Source: Paenibacillus terrigena DSM 21567 (lineage in GTDB: Bacteria > Bacillota > Bacilli > Paenibacillales > Paenibacillaceae). Taken from it: DNA of 64,000 nucleotides. Below the pieces are notes generated by a model that searched no databases, was not told the origin of the DNA, and saw only the letters and a program-made list of their open reading frames with translations. Made by a program: the position numbers and the translations under genes. This document shows, one piece after another, positions 12,103-22,039 of this stretch. Where the stretch lies: positions 1 through 64,000 of the forward strand of contig NZ_KB895412.1 of assembly GCF_000374845.1 (NCBI RefSeq), given 5' to 3'. The first letter of the stretch is position 1. Each line of letters opens with the position of its first letter.

Positions 12103-12182
12103 CATGTGGACAGTTTCTTTGTTGTATTAAATATGTTATTATTTACATTGGAATCGGTAGGCGAAGAGAGGAGTTATGAATC

Positions 12183-12962
12183 TTGTTTCTGAATAAGCTA
12201 CGTAACCGTAAATGGATTGTCCTCGTCGCACTTGTCATGCTGGTTGTCTTGCTCGCGGGCTGTACTTCGACAACACAACATGCATCGTTGACGACGGAAG
12301 AGATGAAAAACGGAGGATTTTGGCAGTCTAATGTCGTGTATTATTTCTCCTATGCACTGGATACATTCGCAAGATGGTTCGGCGGAGAGTATGGTCTAGC
12401 TATTCTAGTGCTCACGTTGATCGTACGTACGTTAATCTTACCACTCACGATCAAGCAAATGCGCAGTTCCAAAGCAATGCAAGAGATTCAGCCGGAAGTC
12501 AACAAGATCAAGCAGAAGTATAAAGACGATCCGAAGAAACAACAGGAAGAGACAATGAAGCTGTTCCAACAGAATTCAATCAATCCTCTTGCAGGATGTC
12601 TTCCATTACTTATTCAGATGCCGGTATTCATTGCACTGTATAATTCGATTTACATGAACATTCATATTAAAGAGCACGCTTTCTTATGGATGGAGCTGGG
12701 CAAACCAGATCATCTCTACATTCTACCGGTCATTGCGGCAATCACAACATTCGTACAATCGAAGATGATGCCTACGCAAGCGACGGGCGCAATGAAGATG
12801 ATGTTCTTCATCTTCCCAGTATTGATCTTCGTGATGGCGATTCAGTTCCCAGCCGCGTTGCCACTCTATTGGATATACAGTAACCTTTATACAATTATTC
12901 AGAATTACTTCCTATATAAAAGAAAATCGGGTAAAGACAAGGAGGCCCTCCCTGCCAAATGA
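12183..12962 (+). CDS. yidC: Membrane protein insertase YidC/SpoIIIJ
   Basis: 259 aa, TTG start with GAGGAG ~9 nt upstream. The N-terminus is a lipoprotein signal (VVLLAGCTS lipobox, Cys about residue 27), followed by the YidC/Oxa1 core with five membrane segments (YGLAILVLTLIVRTLILPL, INPLAGCLPLLIQMPVFIALY, and more). It inserts membrane proteins with or without Sec; the copy next to jag in sporulating Bacilli is SpoIIIJ, needed for sigma-G activation. Its stop overlaps the jag start by 4 nt (ATGA), so the two are translationally coupled. Confidence 0.96.
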   Translation: MFLNKLRNRKWIVLVALVMLVVLLAGCTSTTQHASLTTEEMKNGGFWQSNVVYYFSYALDTFARWFGGEYGLAILVLTLIVRTLILPLTIKQMRSSKAMQEIQPEVNKIKQKYKDDPKKQQEETMKLFQQNSINPLAGCLPLLIQMPVFIALYNSIYMNIHIKEHAFLWMELGKPDHLYILPVIAAITTFVQSKMMPTQATGAMKMMFFIFPVLIFVMAIQFPAALPLYWIYSNLYTIIQNYFLYKRKSGKDKEALPAK

Positions 12963-13648
12963 GAACAGTCGTAGCTTCAGGTAAATCGATTGAGGATGCA
13001 GTAAAGAACGGTTTAACCCAGTTGAATACAACTGAGGATCGCGTTTCGATTACAGTATTAGAGCAGCCGTCCAAAGGATTGTTCGGCCTCATCGGTGCCA
13101 GAGCAGCAAAGGTAGAATTAACGCTGTTCCCTGAGCCAGAGGCTGCAACGATTTCGGCGGTACAAGCTGTAGAGCCTGTTGCAGTGGAAGAGAAAGACGA
13201 TACGTTCCCGGTAAGAGAAGCCATACGCTTTATTCAAGAAGTGGCAAGTACAATGGATTTAGAGATTGAAGTCGAGCATACACAAGATCGTGAAGGTCAT
13301 GTCTTGAACATTACTGGATCCAATCTCGGATTACTCATCGGGCGTCGAGGTCAGACCTTGGATGCGCTGCAGTATCTGACGAATATTGTCGTTAACCGAT
13401 ATTCGAAGAATCATCTGCGCGTTGTGCTCGATGCTGAATCGTTTCGCGACCGCCGCAGAAAGACGCTTGAGGATCTAGCGGATAGACTCGCTGGCCGAGT
13501 GATCCGGACTCGGAAAGAGGTCGTACTCGAACCGATGTCGCCGCAAGAGCGGAAAATGATTCACGCGAAGCTTCAAAATCATCCAAAAGTAAAAACATTT
13601 AGTAAAGGCGAAGAACCAAATCGCCGTGTGATTATTACACTTAAGTAG
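12959..13648 (+). CDS. jag: RNA-binding protein Jag/KhpB (SpoIIIJ-associated)
   Basis: 229 aa. An N-terminal Jag-N domain (VVASGKSIEDAVKNGLTQL, ending at KGLFGLIG), a KH domain with the GxxG loop (LLIGRRGQTLDALQYL) and a C-terminal R3H domain (RKTLEDLADRLA ... MSPQERKMIHAKLQ). Binds RNA and is linked to cell-envelope homeostasis in Firmicutes. Overlaps yidC by 4 nt; followed by a terminator, closing the rnpA-yidC-jag unit. Confidence 0.95.
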   Translation: MRTVVASGKSIEDAVKNGLTQLNTTEDRVSITVLEQPSKGLFGLIGARAAKVELTLFPEPEAATISAVQAVEPVAVEEKDDTFPVREAIRFIQEVASTMDLEIEVEHTQDREGHVLNITGSNLGLLIGRRGQTLDALQYLTNIVVNRYSKNHLRVVLDAESFRDRRRKTLEDLADRLAGRVIRTRKEVVLEPMSPQERKMIHAKLQNHPKVKTFSKGEEPNRRVIITLK

Positions 13649-13656
13649 ACGAAAAT

Positions 13657-13695
13657 GCAATGACTCCTGGATCGATGCCGAGTCATTGCTTTTTT
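13657..13695 (+). terminator. Terminator after jag
   Basis: Perfect 10-bp stem GCAATGACTC / GAGTCATTGC with a 13-nt loop followed by six T. Confidence 0.9.
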
Positions 13696-13716
13696 CATAG
13701 ATGAAGAGGTGTTAGC

Positions 13717-15093
13717 ATGATCAATGATACGATAGCAGCCATTGCAACAGCCGTAGGTGAGGGGAGTGTTGCGATTGTTCGCGTGAGCGGTCCAGAATCG
13801 GTCGCGATTGTCGAATCGATATTTGCCGCGAAAAATAAATTAACGCAAGTGGATTCCCATACGGTTCACTATGGATATATTGTTAACCCGAATACGCGTG
13901 AGAAAATGGAAGAAGTGCTCGTTACCGTAATGCGTGCGCCGCGTTCCTTTACGATGGAAGATGTCGTTGAGATTAGTACACATGGCGGCGTAATCGCAGT
14001 CAAAAGAGTGATGGACATCTTGCTGCAGCAGAATGTTCGTCTGGCTGAGCCCGGTGAATTCACAAAGCGTGCCTTCCTGAATGGACGGATTGACTTATCT
14101 CAAGCCGAAGCCGTCATTGACTTAATACGTTCTAAATCAGAACGTGCGTTCTCATCAGCGTTCAAGCAAGTGCAAGGAAATTTGTCGAAAGAGATTGAAG
14201 CCCAAAGGTATACATTGCTTGAGACGATGGCGCATATTGAAGTGAATATTGATTATCCAGAACATGATGTCGAATCGCTGACGAGTGCATTTATTCGTGA
14301 GAAATGTTCACAGGTAATGGAGAGTATCGAGAAGTTGTTAAGAACGGCGAATGAAGGCAAAATATTAAGGGAAGGGATCGTAACGGCGATTGTCGGACGT
14401 CCGAATGTCGGTAAATCTTCCTTATTAAATGCATTAGCCAAAGAGAGCAAGGCAATTGTTACGGATATTCCTGGGACAACGCGTGATGTGATTGAGGAAT
14501 TCATTACGATTAATGGTATTCCGCTAAAGTTATTAGATACAGCGGGTATTCGCGAAACAGCGGATGTCGTCGAGCAAATTGGTGTCGAGCGCTCGAAATC
14601 TGCGCTTGAGGATGCGGATCTTGTCGTTTTGGTGCTGAATCAGAATGAGCCACTGCATGCCGATGACTTGCAACTGATGGAGCAAATCAAGAGTAGACAA
14701 GTGATTGTCGTACTGAATAAAATGGATTTACCACGGCAACTCGAGCTGCGTCAGATTGAAGAGATGTTCGAATCGGATCGGATTGTGAAGATGTCGGTTA
14801 AAGAGCAAGAGGGACTGGATGCATTAGAGGCAGCCATTGCTGGTATCTTCTTCAGCGGCGGTATTGAATCGAATGATCTGACCTATGTGAGCAATGTTCG
14901 ACATATTGCATTGCTGAAAAAGGCCATTGTGTCACTTCAAGATGCGATTGGGGCAACGGAAGAGCATATTCCGATTGATTTGATCCAGATTGATGTCAGA
15001 GCGGCGTGGGAACAGTTAGGTGAAATTATTGGCGATGCAGTAGGCGATTCGCTGATTGATCAAATATTTAGTCAATTCTGTCTAGGTAAGTAA
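13717..15093 (+). CDS. mnmE: tRNA modification GTPase MnmE
   Basis: 458 aa. Works with MnmG to install the 5-carboxymethylaminomethyl group on wobble U34. N-terminal tetrahydrofolate-binding domain (ending near residue 120), helical domain with an inserted G domain: G1 GRPNVGKSS, switch DIPGTTRD, G3 DTAGIRET, G4 NKMD. C-terminal CLGK ending carries the invariant Cys. Ribosome binding site GAAGAGG before ATG; mnmG follows after 16 nt, so the two form an operon. Confidence 0.97.
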   Translation: MINDTIAAIATAVGEGSVAIVRVSGPESVAIVESIFAAKNKLTQVDSHTVHYGYIVNPNTREKMEEVLVTVMRAPRSFTMEDVVEISTHGGVIAVKRVMDILLQQNVRLAEPGEFTKRAFLNGRIDLSQAEAVIDLIRSKSERAFSSAFKQVQGNLSKEIEAQRYTLLETMAHIEVNIDYPEHDVESLTSAFIREKCSQVMESIEKLLRTANEGKILREGIVTAIVGRPNVGKSSLLNALAKESKAIVTDIPGTTRDVIEEFITINGIPLKLLDTAGIRETADVVEQIGVERSKSALEDADLVVLVLNQNEPLHADDLQLMEQIKSRQVIVVLNKMDLPRQLELRQIEEMFESDRIVKMSVKEQEGLDALEAAIAGIFFSGGIESNDLTYVSNVRHIALLKKAIVSLQDAIGATEEHIPIDLIQIDVRAAWEQLGEIIGDAVGDSLIDQIFSQFCLGK

Positions 15094-15109
15094 TAAGGAG
15101 GATCGGAAA

Positions 15110-16999
15110 ATGGGCTATTTAGCTGGGGAATATGATGTGATTGTCATCGGTGCAGGGCATGCAGGCGTTGAAGCTGCACTCGCATCTGCAAGGATGGGAT
15201 GTGAGACTTTACTGCTCACAATCAATTTAGATATGGTGGCGTTTATGCCGTGTAATCCATCGATTGGTGGTCCGGCTAAAGGCCATGTCGTGCGTGAAAT
15301 CGATGCCCTTGGGGGAGAGATGGGTCGCAATATCGATAAGACGTTCATTCAGATGCGAATGCTGAATACAGGGAAGGGACCGGCTGTTCATGCTCTTCGG
15401 GCGCAAGCTGATAAATTCCTGTATCAACATGAGATGAAGAAGACGATCGAAGAGACGGCGCATTTGACACTTCGCCAAGGGATGGTAGAAGAGCTTATTG
15501 TTGAGGATGGCAAATGTGTAGGTGCTGTAACGAAGACAGGTGCGCAGTATCGTGCGAAGGCTGTTGTCTTAACGACAGGGACATATCTACGCGGTAAGAT
15601 CATCATGGGAGAACTGATGTATGAGAGCGGACCAAATAACCAACAGCCATCGGTTAGATTGTCTGAATCGCTTCGTGAGTTAGGACTACAGTTGGTTCGA
15701 TTCAAAACAGGAACACCACCGCGTGTTCATAAAGATACGATTGACTTCTCCAAGACCGAAATTCAACCTGGTGATGAGAATCCGAAGTTCTTCTCCTTCG
15801 AGACGATTTCATCGAGCAATGAACAGCTCCCTTGTTGGTTGACGTACACATCATCTGCGACGCATCAGGTTATTAATGATAACTTGCACCGTGCTCCAAT
15901 GTTCTCAGGTGCGATTGAAGGGACAGGGCCACGTTATTGCCCTTCTATTGAAGATAAAATTGTTCGGTTCAGCGATAAGCCAAAACATCAAATTTTCTTA
16001 GAGCCAGAAGGTAAAAATACATCGGAGTATTATGTACAGGGACTCTCTACTAGTATGCCAGAAGATGTACAATTGCAAATTCTTCGTTCGATTCCTGGTC
16101 TCGAGAAAGTCGATATGATGCGTACAGGGTATGCGATCGAATATGATGCTGTTGTGCCTACACAGCTTTATCCTTCTTTGGAGACGAAGCTGGTGCCTGG
16201 ACTATTCACAGCGGGACAAATTAACGGAACATCAGGGTATGAGGAAGCGGCAGGACAAGGAATTATGGCCGGAATTAATGCTGCTCGTAAAGTACAAGGC
16301 AAAGAAGCTGTCGTGTTAGATCGATCCCAAGGGTACATTGGCGTACTTATTGATGATTTGGTAACGAAGGGTACGAGCGAGCCTTATCGATTGCTGACAT
16401 CTCGTGCAGAATATCGTCTATTATTGCGCCATGACAATGCGGATCTTAGACTTACACCAATAGGGCATGAGATTGGTCTGATCACAGAAGAACGATATGT
16501 GAAATTTATGCATAAGAAGGAAATGGTCGAGCTAGAAATTGAGCGACTTCGCACGACGAAGATTCGCCCAGACGAGCAAGTGCAAGCGATGCTTGCTTCG
16601 GTTGGATCAGCACCTTTAACGAATGGGGTGGACATTCTGACATTGCTTCGTCGTCCTGAAGTGACTTATGCACATATCGAACCGATTTCACCATCTTCGC
16701 ATGAATTATCACAAGAAATGAAAGAGCAAGTAGAAATTCAAATTAAATATTCGGGTTATATTGAGAAGCAATTACTACAAGTTGAACGTCTTCAGAAGAT
16801 GGAGAAGAAGAAAATCCCGGATGATATTGATTACACCGACATTCATGGAATCGCGACAGAAGCGAAGCAGAAGCTGAACAAAATCCGTCCGATTTCCATC
16901 GGGCAGGCTTCACGGATTTCCGGCGTAACACCAGCAGACATTTCAATTCTGCTCGTATACTTGGAACACTATAACCGCGTAACAGCATCGAGAGGATAA
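15110..16999 (+). CDS. mnmG: tRNA U34 carboxymethylaminomethyltransferase MnmG
   Basis: 629 aa. FAD-dependent partner of MnmE. The N-terminal Rossmann motif is [12 protein letters not shown]; further signatures are [11 protein letters not shown] and the C-terminal [19 protein letters not shown] helical domain that binds MnmE and tRNA. AAGGAGG precedes ATG. rsmG starts only 4 nt after its stop, indicating coupled translation. Confidence 0.97.
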   Translation: MGYLAGEYDVIVIGAGHAGVEAALASARMGCETLLLTINLDMVAFMPCNPSIGGPAKGHVVREIDALGGEMGRNIDKTFIQMRMLNTGKGPAVHALRAQADKFLYQHEMKKTIEETAHLTLRQGMVEELIVEDGKCVGAVTKTGAQYRAKAVVLTTGTYLRGKIIMGELMYESGPNNQQPSVRLSESLRELGLQLVRFKTGTPPRVHKDTIDFSKTEIQPGDENPKFFSFETISSSNEQLPCWLTYTSSATHQVINDNLHRAPMFSGAIEGTGPRYCPSIEDKIVRFSDKPKHQIFLEPEGKNTSEYYVQGLSTSMPEDVQLQILRSIPGLEKVDMMRTGYAIEYDAVVPTQLYPSLETKLVPGLFTAGQINGTSGYEEAAGQGIMAGINAARKVQGKEAVVLDRSQGYIGVLIDDLVTKGTSEPYRLLTSRAEYRLLLRHDNADLRLTPIGHEIGLITEERYVKFMHKKEMVELEIERLRTTKIRPDEQVQAMLASVGSAPLTNGVDILTLLRRPEVTYAHIEPISPSSHELSQEMKEQVEIQIKYSGYIEKQLLQVERLQKMEKKKIPDDIDYTDIHGIATEAKQKLNKIRPISIGQASRISGVTPADISILLVYLEHYNRVTASRG

Positions 17000-17002
17000 A
17001 TT

Positions 17003-17725
17003 ATGGATCACATTCAAACTGTGTTTGCAGAACGGTTGGCGAAATATGATATTTCGCTGACCGAGCAACAACTCAATCAATTTGAGATTTATTTGAGAGA
17101 ATTGGTCTCTTGGAATGAGAAAATGAATTTAACGGGTATTACAGAAAGAGAACAGGTCTACACGAAGCATTTCTACGACTCTGTATCGCTTTCTTTCTTT
17201 TTGAATATGAAGGAGATAACGACAGTCGCAGATATTGGTTCTGGTGCAGGGTTTCCGAGCATTCCTCTAAAAATCTGTTTTCCGCATTTAAAAGTTACGA
17301 TTGTAGATTCGTTGAACAAGCGCATTCAATTTCTGAATCATTTAGCTGAGCAGCTCGGATTCTCCGATGTGCAATGCATCCATGGACGTGCAGAGGATGT
17401 TGCTCGACAATTCAAATATCGTGATCAATTCGATCTCGTAACGGCACGTGCGGTTGCTCGTCTTGCAGTATTGAACGAATTTTGTCTTCCATTTGTAAGA
17501 GTTGGGGGGACCTTCGCAGCAATGAAGGGAACAGATCTGACAGATGAAATTAAGGAAGCTGCACGAAGCTTCAAAGAGTTGAAGGGCAGCGTTAATCGGG
17601 TTGAACATTTCAAACTCCCTGTAGAAGATTCAGATCGTCATATCGTTATCGTCGATAAGAAAGGCCCAACCTCAGCCAAATATCCTCGCAAAGCAGGAAC
17701 GCCTTTAAAAAGTCCGCTCGTATAA
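17003..17725 (+). CDS. rsmG: 16S rRNA m7G527 methyltransferase RsmG
   Basis: 240 aa. SAM-dependent enzyme that methylates G527 of 16S rRNA; its loss gives low-level streptomycin resistance. The SAM site is VADIGSGAGFPSIPLKI, followed by VTARAVARLAVLNEFCLPFV. Last gene of the mnmE-mnmG-rsmG operon; the C-terminal ~15 residues are basic and variable. Confidence 0.96.
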   Translation: MDHIQTVFAERLAKYDISLTEQQLNQFEIYLRELVSWNEKMNLTGITEREQVYTKHFYDSVSLSFFLNMKEITTVADIGSGAGFPSIPLKICFPHLKVTIVDSLNKRIQFLNHLAEQLGFSDVQCIHGRAEDVARQFKYRDQFDLVTARAVARLAVLNEFCLPFVRVGGTFAAMKGTDLTDEIKEAARSFKELKGSVNRVEHFKLPVEDSDRHIVIVDKKGPTSAKYPRKAGTPLKSPLV

Positions 17726-17750
17726 ATTTTCCGCAGCATAAGGAAAGAGA

Positions 17751-17766
17751 TGTTTCACGTGGAACA
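17751..17766. promoter_or_regulatory. parS site 1
   Basis: TGTTTCACGTGGAACA, a match to the ParB-binding 16-mer (consensus TGTTNCACGTGAAACA and its complement), lies 26 nt after rsmG and upstream of noc/soj/parB. An identical copy is inside parB. Confidence 0.92.
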
Positions 17767-17892
17767 TTTCATGAAAATGTTGCTTCACGCCAAATGTCTG
17801 GCAGGAAAACGCGATAGAACTGGAGAATATATAGTAATAGAAGTAATTTGCTAGAAGAACCAACCTTGTCGTACTTCTAGGGACGTTAACCA

Positions 17893-17930
17893 TGTGAGGC
17901 TATTCAGCTATGAAAAGCCTCATTCTCTTA
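17893..17930 (+). terminator. Possible terminator after rsmG
   Basis: TGAGGCT / AGCCTCA stem with a 15-nt loop, followed by TTCTCTTAATTTC. A weak T-tract, so only a plausible rsmG terminator. Together with parS 1 and the remnant below this accounts for the gap between rsmG and noc. Confidence 0.45.
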
Positions 17931-17947
17931 ATTTCTATTTTTTATGA

Positions 17948-18161
17948 ATTGAATATCGAAACGAATGCACGGATTTTGTTCATTGGCGAAAACATTTTTG
18001 CGGTTGGATAGACATGCTGAAGTTTCTACTGGATCATGGTTTAGGTACATCGAGAGGCAAATGGATTGAAACGTAGCGGCGCTACTATTCCATGGAGTGA
18101 AGTGCGTGAGCTGTTTTTTCATGTGTTCTCTGAACGCAAGAATCCATCAGAACATTCATAG
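17948..18161 (+). pseudogene. Possible frameshifted gene remnant between rsmG and noc
   Basis: One frame is open from 17948 to a TAG at 18074 and reads protein-like (for example FVHWRKHFCGWIDMLKFLLD and HGLGTSRGKWIE). A second frame, offset by one base and overlapping at 18050-18076, continues as GLKRSGATIPWSEVRELFFH and VFSERKN to a TAG at 18159. Joined, they would give about 75 residues with a plausible helical composition. No start codon with a ribosome binding site is seen. It could be chance; I do not recognise a family. Confidence 0.3.
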
Positions 18162-18254
18162 ATTGATAGGGTAGAATCAACAAAACAGTGCCTGTTAGTT
18201 ATCGTTCTGATTGCCATTCGAGTGCGATTATGAATTTAGGTGGTATCATACGAA

Positions 18255-19076
18255 ATGAAAGAACAATTGTCTAAACTATTTGGAATCGCAGAAAAAAATA
18301 ATCAGGATGAGATCAAGCAAATCCCGGTTGCGGAGATTGTTACAAGTCCTTATCAACCACGGACAATTTTTGACGATGAAAAAATCGATGAACTATGTCA
18401 GACGATCAAAACACATGGCGTCATTCAACCGATTGTTGTTCGTATGCGCAATGGGAAGTATGAGATTATTGCGGGGGAACGTCGTTGGCGGGCGGTTACG
18501 CGTCTTGGCCTGGATACGATTCCTGCAATTGTTCGCGAGTTCAATGACTCCCAAGCGGCGTCAATCGCCTTAATCGAGAACTTACAACGTGAAGGTTTAA
18601 CTTCGATTGAAGAAGCGGTAGCGTATCAGAAATTAATGGATTTACATAGTCTAACGCAAGAGAGCTTGGCTCAGCGTCTGGGTAAGAGCCAATCGACCAT
18701 TGCGAATAAAATTCGTCTATTAAATTTACCTGAATCTGTGAAATTGGCACTGATGGAACGTCAAATTACGGAGCGTCATGCAAGAGCGCTGCTCTCACTT
18801 GATTCGGAAGAACTGCAATTAAAGGTATTGAATGATATAATAACAAAAGAACTAAATGTAAAACAGACGGAAGCTCGCGTTGCCTTCTATAAAGAAGCGA
18901 TGCAGCCAAAGAACAAGTCCAAACGTATTTCATTCACGAAAGATGTACGTCTTGCTCTGAATACAATTCGTCAATCGATTGAGATGGTGTCCGGTACAGG
19001 GATGCAGATTAAAACCGATGAGAAAGATCATGAAGACCATTACGAGATTGTCATTAAAATTCCAAAAAGATCATAA
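18255..19076 (+). CDS. noc: Nucleoid occlusion protein Noc (ParB family)
   Basis: 273 aa. ParB/Spo0J paralogue that blocks Z-ring assembly over the nucleoid in Bacilli. It has the short amphipathic N-terminus (MKEQLSKLFG) used for membrane binding, the CTP-binding ParB motifs (GERRWRA; ALIENLQREGL) and the helix-turn-helix TQESLAQRLGKSQSTIANKIRLL. The frame extends to a GTG at 18240 with no ribosome binding site; ATG 18255 aligns with known Noc starts and follows AGGTGG. Located next to soj-parB as in B. subtilis. Confidence 0.92.
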   Translation: MKEQLSKLFGIAEKNNQDEIKQIPVAEIVTSPYQPRTIFDDEKIDELCQTIKTHGVIQPIVVRMRNGKYEIIAGERRWRAVTRLGLDTIPAIVREFNDSQAASIALIENLQREGLTSIEEAVAYQKLMDLHSLTQESLAQRLGKSQSTIANKIRLLNLPESVKLALMERQITERHARALLSLDSEELQLKVLNDIITKELNVKQTEARVAFYKEAMQPKNKSKRISFTKDVRLALNTIRQSIEMVSGTGMQIKTDEKDHEDHYEIVIKIPKRS

Positions 19077-19144
19077 AGAAGCTTCACGGTTCAGTGGTAG
19101 CGATGACTGCTGTCTTCTTGTTGATAAATTTGAGGTGAGAATGA

Positions 19145-19906
19145 GTGTCTAAAATCATAGCTGTAACCAACCAAAAGGGGGGCGTTGGTAAAACAACGAC
19201 TTCTGTTAATTTATCAGCTGCACTTGCCACGCTCGGCAAACGAGTCTTATTGGTTGACATCGATCCGCAGGGGAATACAACAAGCGGTATCGGTGTGAAT
19301 AAAGCAGACGTTACGAATTGCGTCTATGACGTAATAATTAATGATGTGCATCCGAAGGATGCGATTCTTCCAACTCAAATTCCAGGACTAAGCATTCTGC
19401 CGGCAACGATTCAACTAGCAGGTGCAGAAATTGAATTGGTTCCTACGATATCTCGTGAGGTTCGTCTTAAGAAGTCGCTTCACCTGGTGAAGCATATGTT
19501 CGATTATATTATTATTGATTGTCCGCCATCGCTCGGAATCCTAACGATCAATTCACTAACAGCGGCAGATTCGGTCATTATCCCGATTCAATGTGAATAT
19601 TATGCGTTAGAAGGATTGAGTCAACTGCTGAATACGGTGCGGCTCGTTCAGAAACATTTAAATACGTCCTTGCAAATTGAAGGTGTCCTACTTACGATGT
19701 TCGATGCTCGAACCAATTTAGGCATTCAAGTGATTGAAGAGGTCAAAAAATATTTCCAGCAAAAAGTATATCAAACCGTTATTCCTCGCAACGTAAGGCT
19801 GAGTGAAGCCCCTTCGCATGGCGAGTCAATTATTACGTATGATCCGAGATCGAAAGGTGCGGAAGTGTACTTGGAACTTGCAAAGGAAGTGATATCAAGT
19901 GAATAA
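19145..19906 (+). CDS. soj: Chromosome partitioning ATPase Soj/ParA
   Basis: 253 aa, GTG start with GAGGTGAG upstream. Deviant Walker A KGGVGKTTTSVNL, then DIDPQGNTTSG and DYIIIDCPPSLG. Works with ParB in origin segregation and regulates DnaA. The parB start lies inside the soj 3' end (8-nt overlap), so the pair is coupled. Confidence 0.97.
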   Translation: MSKIIAVTNQKGGVGKTTTSVNLSAALATLGKRVLLVDIDPQGNTTSGIGVNKADVTNCVYDVIINDVHPKDAILPTQIPGLSILPATIQLAGAEIELVPTISREVRLKKSLHLVKHMFDYIIIDCPPSLGILTINSLTAADSVIIPIQCEYYALEGLSQLLNTVRLVQKHLNTSLQIEGVLLTMFDARTNLGIQVIEEVKKYFQQKVYQTVIPRNVRLSEAPSHGESIITYDPRSKGAEVYLELAKEVISSE

Positions 19907-20741
19907 ACGTCTAGGTAAAGGGTTGGATGCACTTATTCCATCATTGTCTATTCATGAAGATGACAAAGTAATCGAAATTATGTTAGGTCAATTACGTCCC
20001 AACCCGTATCAGCCGCGCAAGACATTTGATGAAGCTTCGATTCAAGAATTAGCCGAATCGATTAAGCAGCATGGTGTTATTCAACCGATTATTGTTCGTA
20101 GTGTATTGAAGGGTTTTGAGATCATTGCAGGGGAACGTCGTTTCCGTGCTTCGCAATTATGCGGGAATGCTACAATTCCAGCGGTTGTTCGTAACTTTAA
20201 TGACCAACAAGTGATGGAAATTGCGTTGATCGAGAATCTCCAACGTGAGAATCTGAATGCCATTGAGGTTGCGGTTGCGTACCAAGGATTAATGGATCAA
20301 TTCTCCTTAACGCAAGAGGAGCTATCGATGAAGGTTGGTAAGTCACGTTCACATATCGCAAATTTTTTGCGGTTACTGCAGCTCCCTGAAGAAGTAAAGG
20401 ATTATGTTTCACGTGGAACATTATCGATGGGACATGCTCGTGCAATAGCCGGGGTCAAAGATGTCGGCAAGGTGAAAGAATTAGCCAAACTTACCATTAG
20501 CAATGAATGGAGTGTCCGGGAATTAGAGGAAGCCATTCAGAACCTAAGCGCGAATACAACGGCGGTTAAGGAAAAGGCGAAGGCAAAAAAACGCGATCCA
20601 TACATTCATCAAGTAGAAGAATCCTTACGAGAGCGATTCAAAACAACAGTCAAAATTAAGGCGAACAAAGATAAAGGTAAGATTGAACTAGCCTATTATA
20701 GTCAGCAAGATTTGGAACGGTTGTTAGAGTTGTTGGGCTAA
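19899..20741 (+). CDS. parB: Chromosome partitioning protein ParB/Spo0J
   Basis: 280 aa, GTG start overlapping soj. N-terminal MNKRLGKGLDALIP motif stimulates Soj; the CTPase core has GERRFRA and ALIENLQRENL; the DNA-reading helix-turn-helix is TQEELSMKVGKSRSHIANFLRLL; a C-terminal dimerisation domain follows a Lys/Ala-rich linker. The coding sequence itself carries a parS site (20405-20420), as in B. subtilis. Confidence 0.97.
   Translation: MNKRLGKGLDALIPSLSIHEDDKVIEIMLGQLRPNPYQPRKTFDEASIQELAESIKQHGVIQPIIVRSVLKGFEIIAGERRFRASQLCGNATIPAVVRNFNDQQVMEIALIENLQRENLNAIEVAVAYQGLMDQFSLTQEELSMKVGKSRSHIANFLRLLQLPEEVKDYVSRGTLSMGHARAIAGVKDVGKVKELAKLTISNEWSVRELEEAIQNLSANTTAVKEKAKAKKRDPYIHQVEESLRERFKTTVKIKANKDKGKIELAYYSQQDLERLLELLG
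20405..20420. promoter_or_regulatory. parS site 2 (inside parB)
   Basis: TGTTTCACGTGGAACA, identical over 16 bp to the site at 17751-17766 and embedded in the parB reading frame. Confidence 0.93.
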
Positions 20742-20766
20742 TGAATTAAGAATAAATGTTGCCAAG

Positions 20767-20827
20767 TAGCATGCCATTGAATTCTTCTGTGTGAAGGATT
20801 ACACTAAGGTATGCTATTCTTTTTTTA
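20767..20827 (+). terminator. Terminator after parB
   Basis: TAGCATGCC / GGTATGCTA arms separated by 32 nt, followed by TTCTTTTTTTT. Ends the noc-soj-parB unit. Confidence 0.65.
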
Positions 20828-20848
20828 GGGGAAAGAGGGGTGCGATTC

Positions 20849-22024
20849 TTGGAAGACTCAGTGCAACAACGCGTCATATATATGGACCATGCAGCAACAT
20901 CATGGCCGAAGCCCGATCAGGTCGTCGAAGCTATGCGCAGTACTATGCTTATGTATGGTGCCAATCCAGGTCGGGGCAGTCATTCAATGGCGGTTCAAGC
21001 TAGTCGAGTGATCTTTCAGACAAGAAGAAATCTAGCAAAATTATTCGGGATTCGAAACCCGAATGATATCGCGTTTACGATGAATACGACGATGGCACTT
21101 AATATGGCGATCCAGGGTGTGTTATCATCCGGAGATCATGTGATCGCAACGTCCATCGAACATAATTCGGTACGAAGACCCTTGGAGTATTTGAGACGTA
21201 CGCGTGGGATAGAAGTAACGTATATCGAGACAGACACTGCAGGTAATCTGGATATGGCGAAGTTTAGAGAGTCATTCCAGCTACATACGAAACTTGTTAT
21301 CTGTAGCCATAGTTCGAACCTGCTTGGGACGATTTTACCTATTGAAGAAATAGGACAATTCACACGAACTCAAGGTGCGTTCCTGCTTGTAGATGCTGCG
21401 CAGTCAGCTGGTATTCTGCCTATCGATGTAGAACGCATGGGAATCGATTTACTGGCCTTCCCAGGGCACAAAGGGCTTCTGGGTCCTCAAGGGACTGGCG
21501 GACTCTATATCGCCTCTCACGTCGATCTGGAACCGCTCATGCGAGGGGGGACAGGTAGCCGTTCGGAAGACATGGAGCAGCCACTGGTACGACCGGATCG
21601 TTACGAGGCAGGAACACCGAATACGGTAGGGATTGCAGGATTAAATGAAGGGGTCAAATTAATTCTGAATGAGACCGTCGAAAAAATTCATACTAAAGAA
21701 TGGTTGTTGACGAGGCTGCTGATGGAGGGATTAGAAACTCTTGAGGGTATCCAATTGTTAGGACCACCCAAGAATCAGCCACGGACGGGAATTGTCTCCT
21801 TTATTATTGAAGGCATAGATGCATCACAGCTCGCTTTTCGTCTGGATCGCGAATATGGGATTGCAGTCAGATCAGGTATGCATTGCACACCATTAGCGCA
21901 TGCATCAGCTGGAACACTGGCTAGCGGAGCTGTACGTGCTAGTGTGGGTTATACAACAACAGAAGAAGATGTTTATGCCGTGATAACGGCAGTAAGACAG
22001 ATCATTGAGGATTTTGCACGGTAG
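20849..22024 (+). CDS. Class V aminotransferase / cysteine desulfurase family protein
   Basis: 391 aa. PLP enzyme: YMDHAATSWPKP start, PLP-lysine in AFPGHKGLLGPQGTGGLYI, and a C-terminal RSGMHCTPLAH whose Cys could carry sulfur. It belongs to the small desulfurase-like group distinct from NifS/IscS/SufS. The frame extends to GTG 20840, but that lies in the AGAGGGG ribosome binding site; TTG 20849 has it 8 nt upstream. A DUF3343 Se/S-carrier-like protein is encoded nearby (23227), suggesting a shared role in sulfur or selenium transfer; this is inference. Confidence 0.88.
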   Translation: MEDSVQQRVIYMDHAATSWPKPDQVVEAMRSTMLMYGANPGRGSHSMAVQASRVIFQTRRNLAKLFGIRNPNDIAFTMNTTMALNMAIQGVLSSGDHVIATSIEHNSVRRPLEYLRRTRGIEVTYIETDTAGNLDMAKFRESFQLHTKLVICSHSSNLLGTILPIEEIGQFTRTQGAFLLVDAAQSAGILPIDVERMGIDLLAFPGHKGLLGPQGTGGLYIASHVDLEPLMRGGTGSRSEDMEQPLVRPDRYEAGTPNTVGIAGLNEGVKLILNETVEKIHTKEWLLTRLLMEGLETLEGIQLLGPPKNQPRTGIVSFIIEGIDASQLAFRLDREYGIAVRSGMHCTPLAHASAGTLASGAVRASVGYTTTEEDVYAVITAVRQIIEDFAR

Positions 22025-22039
22025 GGGAGAACAGATGAG

